Below are positions 1-8,553 of a stretch of DNA of 64,000 nt, piece after piece (positions within the stretch are counted from its first letter, which is position 1; every line of letters starts with the position of its first letter). The translations under genes and the position numbers were made by a program. A model generated the notes under the pieces. It made no database searches and was not told the origin of the DNA. It saw nothing but the letters and a program-made list of their open reading frames with translations. This stretch comes from Varibaculum timonense_A (GTDB lineage: Bacteria; Actinomycetota; Actinomycetes; Actinomycetales; Actinomycetaceae). The stretch lies in the NCBI RefSeq assembly GCF_027694345.1, contig NZ_JAQEVU010000003.1:124001-188000 (forward strand). Reading direction: 5' to 3'.

Positions 1-212
1 GACTCCCTAACCGCACAGATTCCATGTTTACCACCATCGAGGGGAGCTGGGATGAATGTATGCAGGTAGTCAAAGATGCTTGTGAAGCGGTTTCTAAATT
101 TGGTCCGCGGGTGGCTTTAGTTCTAAAAGCCGATATTCGTCCCGATCGCAGCGGCGAAATGAGCGCGAAGCTGACTCGCCTAGAAGCCGCCCTTGAAGAG
201 TTAGATTCCTAA
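1..212 (+). CDS. Thiamine-binding (MTH1187/DUF77-like) protein, 5' end outside the window
   Basis: The frame is open from base 3 with no stop, so the visible part is the C-terminal end of a gene starting before the window; the internal ATG at 24 is probably not the start. The residues FTTIEGSWDECMQVVK resemble the conserved core (TxIEGdWDEvM) of the small MTH1187/YkoF-like family, which binds thiamine or related pyrimidines and often accompanies thiamine transport genes. The tail KLTRLEAALEELDS fits the family's terminal helix. A strong hairpin terminator follows. No neighbouring thiamine gene is visible, so the role rests on similarity recalled from memory. Confidence 0.7.
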   Translation, partial: LPNRTDSMFTTIEGSWDECMQVVKDACEAVSKFGPRVALVLKADIRPDRSGEMSAKLTRLEAALEELDS

Positions 213-256
213 GTTGCCCACTCTCGAGCATCGATTTTTGGTGCGGAACTAATTAG

Positions 257-295
257 TTGGCGGTGTCACCACGCAAGCCGAGGTGACACCGCCAA
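257..295. terminator. Intrinsic terminator, possibly bidirectional
   Basis: A 14-bp perfect stem (TTGGCGGTGTCACC with its complement) around an 11-base loop is followed on the plus strand by TTTGTTTA. It ends the thiamine-binding gene and also faces the downstream end of the minus-strand cupin gene. Confidence 0.8.
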
Positions 296-367
296 TTTGT
301 TTATCTAAAACTGATTTTTAGTTAAAAGTCAAGCTAAATACCGTCCGATTTGATGCGGAGAGGAAAT

Positions 368-823
368 TTATTTACCTAGCTGAACTGTCCATTCGGGAGG
401 AACGTCCTTGCCGGATTCCTCGTCCTGTTCTGCCTGAGCGAAAGTCTCTTGTACGATTCCTTTCGCATGGTGGGACGGAGAATAAACGGCATAGAGTTTC
501 ATCGGCTCGTCACCGACATTAATAATGTCATGCCACTTACCAGCGGGTACCATTACTGCCCAGCCGTCGCTAACTTCCTGTTCAAAAGTGAGGTTATCTT
601 CGGTGTCCCCCATCACTACTTTGCCTTTACCAGCATCTAAGCGCAGGAATTGGTCATTATCGGGGTGTACTTCCAAACCGATGGATTCCCCTACCGGAAT
701 AGACATTAGAGTTACCTGCAAGAACTTTCCTGTCCAGGCGGTAGTGCGATAGTTGGTGTTTTCCTTGGTTTCAGTTTCCAAATCGAAGCTGTATGGTTCG
801 GGACCATTATCGTGAACAGTCAT
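368..823 (-). CDS. Cupin-domain protein
   Basis: A single-domain cupin of about 151 residues. Motif 1 is the metal-binding strand region with HPDNDQF; motif 2 is PAGKWHDIIN. The His residues suggest a metal-containing beta-barrel, but substrate cannot be inferred. I chose the ATG at 823 (MTVHDNG) because the AGGAAG ribosome site lies six bases upstream; in-frame starts at 829 and 865 exist but are placed worse. The gene stands alone between a terminator and a membrane-protein gene. Possible roles range from sugar-phosphate isomerase-like to dioxygenase-like. Confidence 0.75.
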   Translation of the reverse strand: MTVHDNGPEPYSFDLETETKENTNYRTTAWTGKFLQVTLMSIPVGESIGLEVHPDNDQFLRLDAGKGKVVMGDTEDNLTFEQEVSDGWAVMVPAGKWHDIINVGDEPMKLYAVYSPSHHAKGIVQETFAQAEQDEESGKDVPPEWTVQLGK

Positions 824-926
824 GGTCATCTTCCTTTCTTTATTGCTTATGCTGTTATTTACCATAGTAACTAAGCTTTTAGGTTAAAGTTCTAGATTCT
901 TTACAAATATCGCTACCAGCGTTGAA

Positions 927-2069
927 TTAGTTACCGAATAACCGCTCTAAATCATTCAAATTATTGAGTTCATTTTGAACGCTGTCTTGTACGGCAGACT
1001 TCGCACTAGAGTAAAGCGCGTACGATCCGGTAGGAACTGCAAACATTCCGATTACCAATGACGCACACAAAGTCCAGATAACAAAGAAAACTGTATGACG
1101 CATTTCGGGGCTTTTATCTTTCGGATATAGGTCTTTTAAGCCTCCGAAAACCAGCAATTCCATCATCAAGAAGGATGCCGAAAGCAGCAATTGCAGCACC
1201 AGTATCATTATGGTGGTCAAAACGGGAATTGGGAGCAGGGCGATTAAGAACATCAATGACAGCACAAAAGTGGGCAATACCAGCCCAGTAGCAACTATCG
1301 AAGCTACCTGGGTAAACGAAACCACAGTTTGCTTGGTGCGGGCAGCCGCTAAGGCTAATACCGCCCGCAGAATCACAGCCGCGAACGCCACCAGTGTGAA
1401 CATAACAAAGCAAAGTAACCATTGCGCGAAGTACAAGACACTATAGGTTCCGTATCCGGAAGCCCCCAGTATTCCTCCAGAGAAAATATCTGCACTGCGA
1501 GCAAGGAGCACAGAGGAAGATAGTCCAGCTACCAGAGCAAATAGCAGCATCATGACCCACCACCAGTGTTTCAACTGGGAGTTAGCTTTTACCCGGAGTT
1601 GTCCTTCAGATTTGTGCATTCCTGTAAAAGTTGGCCAAATAGCTTTCAATGCCAGAGCAAAATCTCCTGCCGGTTTCTTCATTCCAGGATATCCGGCACT
1701 ATTACCTGGGTAGACTGGATAACCGCCAAATTGATTGAGCGGTTCATATCCTGCCTGCGGATAGGGATTCTGCCCGGCTGACATTGAATTGGCAGCATTA
1801 GATACCGGCTGCGTTCCAAATCCAGGTTGCGGAGGGTAGGGTGGATAACCACCTGGCGCACCAGGAGGCGGGAAACCACCAGGAGGAGGTGGAGGAACCA
1901 TTCCCGCAGGAGGCATTAGAGAATTCATCCCAGTTGCAGGAGCTGGCAGCGGCAATGATGGATTAGAGTTAGTTGCCTCACCACTAGGAATGTTAGGAGT
2001 ATTGCTTGATTCAGGTTCTAATGATGCAGACCCCGGATTTGAGGAGTCTGGATGGATAGGAGTACTCAA
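927..2069 (-). CDS. Proline/glycine-rich membrane protein of unknown function
   Basis: A 380-residue protein with a long low-complexity N-terminal half (Pro, Gly, Tyr, Ser; PPPPPGGFPPPGAPGGYPP around residues 58-76), followed by about five hydrophobic segments between roughly residues 165 and 355 and a short charged tail. The arrangement (disordered Pro/Gly-rich cytoplasmic region, then a multi-helix membrane block) is common among uncharacterised actinobacterial membrane proteins. The start is a TTG with AAAGG seven bases upstream. No enzymatic motif is visible. It is the last gene before the A+T-rich island. Confidence 0.65.
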   Translation of the reverse strand: MSTPIHPDSSNPGSASLEPESSNTPNIPSGEATNSNPSLPLPAPATGMNSLMPPAGMVPPPPPGGFPPPGAPGGYPPYPPQPGFGTQPVSNAANSMSAGQNPYPQAGYEPLNQFGGYPVYPGNSAGYPGMKKPAGDFALALKAIWPTFTGMHKSEGQLRVKANSQLKHWWWVMMLLFALVAGLSSSVLLARSADIFSGGILGASGYGTYSVLYFAQWLLCFVMFTLVAFAAVILRAVLALAAARTKQTVVSFTQVASIVATGLVLPTFVLSLMFLIALLPIPVLTTIMILVLQLLLSASFLMMELLVFGGLKDLYPKDKSPEMRHTVFFVIWTLCASLVIGMFAVPTGSYALYSSAKSAVQDSVQNELNNLNDLERLFGN

Positions 2070-2296
2070 CGATTAACCTTTCGACGTAACTAGGACATTG
2101 AGTATTTTATCATCACCTATCAGTAAGCCCCCTGGAGCAGTGCAAACCCTTCTCTATTCCCCCTCTTCTATTCTAAACATCCGATACATCCCACATCATT
2201 CAAAATAATACATTCTATTTTTTCAAATATCACTAAATCCTTCTAAGTATAGGACATTTTCAAATTTATAGTCCCATCCCAGTCCCGGTACCGACA

Positions 2297-3247
2297 CTAA
2301 AAATTATTATTTATGCAATAATCTCTAACTTCATTAACCCAATTTTCATACCAATACCATTGTTTAGAAACCCATACACCAAAATTATATTTCCGATCTC
2401 TTCCATTACGTGATTTCCATAACTGTGTATGATAATGCATAGAAAACTTTATAAACCCTTCATTTTTCATTTTAGTAACTATTTCATTAGGAAGATACTT
2501 CTTTTTTTCTACGCTTTTCAATAAAACCCGTTCAACATCTTTTGCATCAATACTGTTTTCCGGTACAAATTCAATAGCCCTATCAGCCTGATTAGCTCTA
2601 TTTACGGAAACTGGTACATATACTATTTTATAGGAATAAGATAAGGACTTTAAATCTTCGTCATCTAAATCAGATTCAAACTCTGTAATAAAATTTCTAA
2701 CATTAATAGGAATATCCAGATTGGCTTCATTTCTTAATAATTCTTCCTGTTCTGGTAATATAGGAGAAAATTGTATTGCTAAGCTTAAATTATCTCTTAT
2801 GCTATGTTTTGCGCCAAACATTTTAGTTAATTCTTTATTATAATTTAAAGCACAGGCTTGTAATTTAGCTCCGATATATTCGTCAATATTATCTGTCTTC
2901 TGATGCTCAATTTCATGTCTTATACCTATTAAAAACTTTAAATTATTAACTGTCCCTTTATCTAGTGGACAATTTTTCTCGTTAATGCATCTTTCAAGTT
3001 CCCAGTGCTTAAAAGCTCCGTTTTTTGTTCTGTCATATCTTTTTTGCTTTCCGTGAATTTTATAGTATCTATAATCTATTTTACGTTTTCTATAATAGGC
3101 ATGCATTAAGTAAGTCCATGAAATAATGGCAGTTATGATAAACATTTCAGACTTAAACTCAATTGACGGGTTATTATAAATTTGTACCGCGGAAATCATT
3201 GCTTCTTTTGATTTATCTAATAATTCATTCGATATTGATCTTCCCAT
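2297..3247 (-). CDS. DUF3644/HEPN-like protein in an A+T-rich island (candidate defence gene)
   Basis: A 316-residue protein whose N-terminal half resembles the DUF3644 family as I remember it. It carries R110-H-E-I-E-H115, matching the Rx4-6H signature of HEPN-fold ribonucleases, which are common in toxin-antitoxin and anti-phage systems. The C-terminal half (about 180-316) is rich in aromatic residues (KQWYWYENWV) and could bind nucleic acid, which is inference. The gene is far more A+T-rich than its neighbours and uses many AAA, AAT and ATA codons, pointing to horizontal acquisition. No antitoxin partner or second defence gene is visible. It lies in the 3' flank of guaA, a gene whose 3' end is a known integration site for genomic islands. 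Confidence 0.7.
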   Translation of the reverse strand: MGRSISNELLDKSKEAMISAVQIYNNPSIEFKSEMFIITAIISWTYLMHAYYRKRKIDYRYYKIHGKQKRYDRTKNGAFKHWELERCINEKNCPLDKGTVNNLKFLIGIRHEIEHQKTDNIDEYIGAKLQACALNYNKELTKMFGAKHSIRDNLSLAIQFSPILPEQEELLRNEANLDIPINVRNFITEFESDLDDEDLKSLSYSYKIVYVPVSVNRANQADRAIEFVPENSIDAKDVERVLLKSVEKKKYLPNEIVTKMKNEGFIKFSMHYHTQLWKSRNGRDRKYNFGVWVSKQWYWYENWVNEVRDYCINNNF

Positions 3248-3906
3248 GGAATCTCCATTCCAATTATAGCGCTAATCTTTTTTGCCCATTATTAAGCTCC
3301 CATATAAACTTATAAAGTTTATCAAATAAAATAAGTTTCTACAACTATACATATTGACAGCTCTACATATTAATTTCACTTATTTCATTCTTAACAACAG
3401 GGAATGACTCTGCTAAATCTCTTTTGACAGTTTTTCTATTACAACCTATATACTTCTTGTAAATAACACCAGTTACATAAATTGCCTTTACAATCTAGTT
3501 TATGTTTTTATTACACTTGAAAGCAGGCATTATAGATTTCTAAATGGTTCTAGGTCTGCAATATAAATTTCTTTTTTCTAATACATATTTTCTAAGGTAA
3601 TATGCCATAGTTTTATGTATTTAAAAATTCATTTTCTTTTCAAAAATATTTTTCTTTATCTCCTAAATCTTTTTTATTCGATTTTTTAAATTATTTTTAT
3701 ACTAGATGTCGCTTTTAATTGCAACCTATCAAATAAAAAAGACCATACCGCTTAAGTTATAATCTGATTTATTTGCCCCAGATGTAAACCACTTTGAACT
3801 ATTATTATAATTATTCTTTTTTGCTCCCAGTACCATTGAGTACCAGCAGCCATTTTTTGTTCTCTTTTTATAGCTTTTAATCAAGGCATTTTATAAACTT
3901 TTGCTA
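3248..3906. other. A+T-rich intergenic stretch with probable gene debris
   Basis: This 659-bp stretch between guaA and the DUF3644 gene is strongly A+T-rich and has no convincing intact gene. Two minus-strand open stretches lack starts: 3363-3494 (HTH-like, listed separately) and 3729-3890 (53 codons containing CWYSMVLGAKKN and SSKWFTSGANKSDYNLSG), which begins right behind guaA. Both look protein-like but could be chance in such composition. No tRNA, terminal repeats or integrase was recognised. Confidence 0.55.
3363..3494 (-). pseudogene. Possible helix-turn-helix gene remnant
   Basis: The minus frame is open for 43 codons and ends at a TAG. It reads ...YKKYIGCNRKTVKRDLAES..., which resembles the turn and recognition helix of a small DNA-binding protein such as an excisionase or transposase N-terminus. 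The only in-frame ATG is the last codon, so no start exists and the piece is probably a fragment. It lies just upstream of the DUF3644 gene in the same orientation. Confidence 0.3.
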
Positions 3907-5490
3907 TTACTCCCACTCGATCGTTCCTGGTGGCTTGGAGGTGCAGTCCAAAACCACTCGGTTCACTTCCGGAACAGAGTTAGTAATCCGGTTAGAAATT
4001 TTAGCGAGAACCTCGTAGGGCAAACGCGACCAATCGGCCGTCATCGCGTCCTCAGAAGAAACCGGGCGAAGCACAATCGGATGACCATAGGTACGTCCAT
4101 CCCCCTGTACCCCGACACTGCGCACATCGGCAAGTAAAACGACCGGACATTGCCAAATGTCCCGATCTAAACCGGCCGCCGTTAGCTCTTCACGAGCGAT
4201 TTTATCGGCAGCCCGTAAAATCTCTAATCGCTTCGCGGTAATCTCGCCGATAATGCGAATCCCTAAACCAGGACCGGGGAAAGGCTGACGCCAAACGATT
4301 TGCTCCGGCACTCCCAAAGCTAAACCGATCTCGCGTACCTCGTCCTTGAAAAGCGTCCTGAGCGGCTCGATTAATTCAAAATTAAGGTCTTCCGGCAAGC
4401 CTCCAACATTATGGTGACTCTTGATATTGGCAGCCCCTTCACCCCCACCGGACTCGACTACGTCAGGATACAAAGTTCCTTGCACCAGGAACTTTATCTC
4501 TTCTCCGCTTTCGCCAGCTTCTTTTACGAGGGCGCGTTGAGCAGCCTCAAATGAGCGAATAAACTCGCGACCAATAATTTTACGTTTCGCTTCCGGCTCG
4601 CTAACCCCAGCCAATGCAGTTAGGAAGCGTTCCGATTCATCTACCGTCACGATTTTAATACCGGTTGAAGCAGCGTAATCACGCTCAACCTGTTCTCGCT
4701 CTCCCGCACGCAAAAGACCGTGATCGACAAAAATGCAGGTCAGTTGATCTCCAATAGCTTTATGTACCAGGGCAGCTGCCACTGAAGAGTCCACTCCCCC
4801 AGATAAACCACAAATAACCCGGGCATTACCCACTTGACGGCGTATCTTTTCAATTTGGGTGTCGATAATAGAATCGGCAGTCCATGTCGGCTGCAAACCA
4901 GCCCCGTTATAGAGGAAATGTTCTAAGGCGCGCTGACCATATTGGGAATGCAACACCTCGGGATGCCATTGCAAGCCATAAAGATGACGTGTTGAATCTT
5001 CAAATGCTGCCACCGGAGTTTGTTCGGTAGCAGCAGTTACCTTAAATCCTTCGGGAGCTTTAATTACGGAATCCCCGTGAGACATCCAAACTGTCTGCTC
5101 TAGCGGAGTACCGGCAAATAAACATCCCCCGCCGTCTTGCAGTTTAGCCTGAGTATGCCCGTATTCACGAGTCCCGGTTCGCCCTACCTGACCGCCCAAA
5201 GTTCGCGCCATAAGCTGAAACCCGTAGCAGATACCTAAAATCGGGACGCCCGCAGAAAAAATCGCGGAATCAATACTAGGAGCGCCCTGCGCATAAACCG
5301 AGGAGGGACCGCCCGAAATAATAATAGCGGCCGGGTTCTTGGCTAGGATTTTTTCCGCATCCATAGTGTGCGGAACAATCTCGGAATAAACATGAGCTTC
5401 TCGTACCCGCCGCGCGATCAATTGGGCATATTGTGCCCCCATATCGATTACCAATACCGGGGAGGACGAATCAGGATTATTTTTCAGCAC
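3907..5490 (-). CDS. guaA: GMP synthase (glutamine-hydrolysing)
   Basis: Converts XMP to GMP using glutamine and ATP, the last step of guanine nucleotide synthesis. The 527-residue product has the class I glutamine amidotransferase domain first (nucleophile Cys in GICYGFQLMA, His in LQWHPEV), then the ATP pyrophosphatase domain with the P-loop GLSGGVDSSV, and the dimerisation domain with PFPGPGLGIRI, ending in the typical PPGTIEWE. Length is normal. The start is a GTG directly behind AGAGG, which is unusually tight, so a slightly different start is possible. The 3' end borders the A+T-rich island. Confidence 0.97.
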   Translation of the reverse strand: MLKNNPDSSSPVLVIDMGAQYAQLIARRVREAHVYSEIVPHTMDAEKILAKNPAAIIISGGPSSVYAQGAPSIDSAIFSAGVPILGICYGFQLMARTLGGQVGRTGTREYGHTQAKLQDGGGCLFAGTPLEQTVWMSHGDSVIKAPEGFKVTAATEQTPVAAFEDSTRHLYGLQWHPEVLHSQYGQRALEHFLYNGAGLQPTWTADSIIDTQIEKIRRQVGNARVICGLSGGVDSSVAAALVHKAIGDQLTCIFVDHGLLRAGEREQVERDYAASTGIKIVTVDESERFLTALAGVSEPEAKRKIIGREFIRSFEAAQRALVKEAGESGEEIKFLVQGTLYPDVVESGGGEGAANIKSHHNVGGLPEDLNFELIEPLRTLFKDEVREIGLALGVPEQIVWRQPFPGPGLGIRIIGEITAKRLEILRAADKIAREELTAAGLDRDIWQCPVVLLADVRSVGVQGDGRTYGHPIVLRPVSSEDAMTADWSRLPYEVLAKISNRITNSVPEVNRVVLDCTSKPPGTIEWE

Positions 5491-5719
5491 CCTCTAAGCA
5501 TATCGGGATTAGGCTTTGTAGCACGAGTCGAGAGGTAATTCGGAAAGAATTTCTAGGTTTCTTCTGTTTATCGCTTCGCTATCGACAAATCTACCGAACT
5601 AAAACCTGGACAATACCAAGTTGTGGCGTACCAGGCCCTGGAATATGGCAGGGCAAGTGGGGCGGAACTGATAACCTGATTAGTAAAAACACCCTAACGA
5701 AAGCGGAGATGGCAAAACC

Positions 5720-7234
5720 ATGCCCAACAGCTGTTATTTAGCACCTTTACAGGCAGATATTACTATTGATTCTATTGCGAGTGCCTTGGCGAGTGCCTTG
5801 GAAGATTGCCCGATAAAATCAGTATTTGAACCCCCATTTGCTGAACCCAGCAAATGGCTTTTTGAACCCCAAAAATGTGCACAAGAACTGGTAAATAGCC
5901 TTTATACCAAACAGACAACTATATTTTCAGGAAGATTTACCGATGTACCAGCAGGTTTAGATATTTGCGGTATTCATGCTGACGTGGCTCGTCATCTTCG
6001 CGCCCCCATCATTTTAGTAATTGACGCACAGAACCTGGATTCCCAGGGAGCAAGTGCCGCCGCTCACGCCATGGCGGTACAAATCGAAAAACAAGGCGGA
6101 ACCCCTATCGCCTCTATCTTGCTTAACGCCTCATTTACCTTTGAGAGTTCATTCGCTCATTCCCCGGTAATAGTTACTCCCAATACCGAAATATCTGCTA
6201 AGCAAAGCGAGCTACTTGCCCACGCCCTCGATAATACCCCCACCCCCGGCATTCCCCCGCTAACCTACCAGGCAGAGCTAACTAAACGGGCAAAATCTTC
6301 CCTACGTAAAATAGTTCTTCCCGAACCTGAGGACGACCGCGTCTTAAAAGCAGCGGCTCAGGTACTAGCGTTAGAAGCTGCCGAAATAGTCATTATCGGA
6401 GAGGAAAGCCAAATTAGTGCCAGTGCAAAACGCCTAGATATTGATTTAAGCGCAGCCGAAATAGTAAATCCTCGCGATAAAGAAAAACTGGCTCGTTACC
6501 GTTCTCGCCTCGCCGAGTTGCGCGCCAAAAAAGGAGTAACCGAAGAAAAAGCGGAAGAAATGTTGAAAGACTCGGCATATTTCGCAACGATGATGATTGA
6601 GAACGGCGACGCGGACGGAATGGTCTCTGGTGCTTGCCACACTACCGCAAACACGATTCGCCCCGCCTTACAAATCATTAAAACCAAACCGGGAGTATCG
6701 ACTGTCTCGGGGGCGTTCCTCATGTTGTTCTCTGACCACATTGACCTGTATGCCGACTGCGCAGTTTCAATTAATCCTAATGCCACCCAACTAGCAGATA
6801 TTGCTATCTCTAGCGCCAAGACAGCGAGCGATTTTGGGGTAGAACCAAAAGTTGCCTTAATTTCCTACTCGACTGGGGACTCGGGCGCAGGAGAAACTGT
6901 AGATAAAGTAAAAGAGGCAACCCAAATAGCTAAAGATAAATGCCCCGATTTAGCCATTGACGGTCCTTTGCAATTCGATGCCGCAGTAGATACACAGGTA
7001 GCCGCCAAAAAACGCCCAAACTCACCGGTTGCCGGTAAAGCTAACGTATTCGTATTCAACCATTTGGATGTGGGCAACTGTGTTTATAAAGCTGCTCAAC
7101 GCACCGCTGACGCGGTTGCGGTCGGCCCCGTTTTGCAAGGGTTAAATAAACCGGTAAATGACCTTTCCCGCGGAGCCCTAGTTGAAGATATTGTTAATAC
7201 CATAATTATCACTGCTATTCAGGCACAGGATTAA
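5720..7234 (+). CDS. pta: Phosphate acetyltransferase, shortened N-terminal region
   Basis: Interconverts acetyl-CoA and acetyl phosphate and is paired with ackA for ATP-yielding acetate overflow or acetate uptake. The C-terminal catalytic PTA_PTB domain is complete (roughly residues 175-504; motifs KIVLPEPEDDRVLKAA, GDADGMVSGA, SYSTGDSGAG, GPLQFDAAVD). At 504 residues it is shorter than the roughly 690-residue form with N-terminal P-loop and DRTGG domains. The first 170 residues retain only a reduced part (IILVIDAQNLDSQGASAAA). The ATG has GGAG about eleven bases upstream. The ackA gene follows after 22 bases. Confidence 0.93.
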   Translation: MPNSCYLAPLQADITIDSIASALASALEDCPIKSVFEPPFAEPSKWLFEPQKCAQELVNSLYTKQTTIFSGRFTDVPAGLDICGIHADVARHLRAPIILVIDAQNLDSQGASAAAHAMAVQIEKQGGTPIASILLNASFTFESSFAHSPVIVTPNTEISAKQSELLAHALDNTPTPGIPPLTYQAELTKRAKSSLRKIVLPEPEDDRVLKAAAQVLALEAAEIVIIGEESQISASAKRLDIDLSAAEIVNPRDKEKLARYRSRLAELRAKKGVTEEKAEEMLKDSAYFATMMIENGDADGMVSGACHTTANTIRPALQIIKTKPGVSTVSGAFLMLFSDHIDLYADCAVSINPNATQLADIAISSAKTASDFGVEPKVALISYSTGDSGAGETVDKVKEATQIAKDKCPDLAIDGPLQFDAAVDTQVAAKKRPNSPVAGKANVFVFNHLDVGNCVYKAAQRTADAVAVGPVLQGLNKPVNDLSRGALVEDIVNTIIITAIQAQD

Positions 7235-7256
7235 TCCAGCTAAGGAGAACGAAAAA

Positions 7257-8444
7257 ATGACAACAGAAACCGTTCTGGTTATCAACTCTGGTTCATCTTC
7301 TATTAAATACAAAATGATTAATCTGGCAGATGGGCAAGCCATAGCTTCCGGGATTGTGGAACAGATTGGAGAGAAAGAAAGCCGGATTAAACATATTCAC
7401 GGCTCCCTCGAAAAGAAACTAACCCGCAGCGTACGTGACCATTTAGAGGGGATGGCGGTAGTTGAGGAGCTTTTCGAACAGGTAGGCCCGCCTTTGGAAG
7501 ATTCTCATGTAATCGGGGTGGGTCACCGCATAGTTCAGGGAGGCCCCTATTTTTCCGGTCCGGCTGTAATCGACCAGCGAGTATATGAACTAATCCAGGA
7601 ATTATGCCCGCTGGGACCGCTGCATAATCCCGCCCATCTTAAAGGTATTGATGCCGCGAAACGTATTCTGCCAGATGTTCCTCATGTGGCAGTATTTGAT
7701 ACTGCTTTCTTTAATCAGCTTCCTAATAAAGCTGCCACCTATGCTTTGAAACAGGACGTTGCTGAAAAATACCGTATTCGCCGCTATGGAGCACATGGCA
7801 CTTCTCACCAGTACGTGTCTGAGCGAGTAAGTTCTATTTTGGGGCGCAAAGACTTAAAACAGATTGTTTTACACCTAGGAAATGGGGCTTCGGCATCTGC
7901 GGTAGTTTGCGGTAAACCACTTGATACTTCTATGGGTCTTACTCCCCTTCAGGGTTTGGTTATGGGAGGACGAACCGGCGATATTGATCCGGCTACCGTA
8001 TTCCACCTGTACCGCGAAGCGGGAATGTCGATTGACGAGATTGATGACCTGTTCAATAAGCAATCAGGCATGAAGGGTCTGACCGGGCATAATGATATGC
8101 GTGAAGTATGGGAGCTGGTGTTATCCGGTGACCAAAACGCACGGACAGCCATGGATATTTACCAGCACCGCCTCCTGCAATATGTGGGAGCCTATTACGC
8201 AGTTATGGGCGGACTAGACGCGCTGACTTTCACTGCGGGGGTGGGCGAAAATGACCCCTGGGTACGTTCTGAACTGTGCGAAAGTCTAGCTTTCTTGGGA
8301 GTAAAAATAGATTTAGAGCTAAATAAAGAACATTTCAGGCGGGAAGCAATTATCTCAACCCCGGATTCATCAGTAAAAGTGCTGGTGGTTCCGACCAATG
8401 AAGAATTGGCTATCGCACAGCAAGTACGCTCGCTAGTTAAATAA
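7257..8444 (+). CDS. ackA: Acetate kinase
   Basis: Transfers phosphate between acetyl phosphate and ADP, completing the Pta-AckA pathway. The 395 residues are standard for the family. Visible motifs are VLVINSGSSSIKYK at the N-terminus, AHGTSHQYVS, the glycine-rich HLGNGASASAV, and FTAGVGENDP near the C-terminus. An AAGGAG ribosome site precedes the ATG. It forms an operon with pta and ends at a hairpin terminator. Confidence 0.97.
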   Translation: MTTETVLVINSGSSSIKYKMINLADGQAIASGIVEQIGEKESRIKHIHGSLEKKLTRSVRDHLEGMAVVEELFEQVGPPLEDSHVIGVGHRIVQGGPYFSGPAVIDQRVYELIQELCPLGPLHNPAHLKGIDAAKRILPDVPHVAVFDTAFFNQLPNKAATYALKQDVAEKYRIRRYGAHGTSHQYVSERVSSILGRKDLKQIVLHLGNGASASAVVCGKPLDTSMGLTPLQGLVMGGRTGDIDPATVFHLYREAGMSIDEIDDLFNKQSGMKGLTGHNDMREVWELVLSGDQNARTAMDIYQHRLLQYVGAYYAVMGGLDALTFTAGVGENDPWVRSELCESLAFLGVKIDLELNKEHFRREAIISTPDSSVKVLVVPTNEELAIAQQVRSLVK

Positions 8445-8456
8445 AAATACTTTTTA

Positions 8457-8497
8457 TAGTAGGGGTGGGATAGCAGGTCACTATCCCACCCCTACTA
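8457..8497. terminator. Terminator after ackA, likely bidirectional
   Basis: A perfect 17-bp stem (TAGTAGGGGTGGGATAG with its complement) encloses a 7-base loop. On the minus strand it is followed by an A/T-rich stretch with TTTTT at 8442-8456 (read in reverse), so it may stop both ackA and the converging permease operon. Confidence 0.75.
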
Positions 8498-8553
8498 TTG
8501 GGATTAGCCCCAGTAGTCGTTTCCAATATCTTTTAAGCAGCCAGACTACAAAG

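Noticed and set aside
2270..2290. att-like repeat of the guaA 3' end
   Set aside because: GGGACTGGGATGGGACT only loosely resembles GAGTGGGAGTAATAG; no reliable direct repeat.
5433..5741. Plus-strand open frame before pta
   Set aside because: It begins inside guaA antisense and overlaps the pta start without its own ribosome site.
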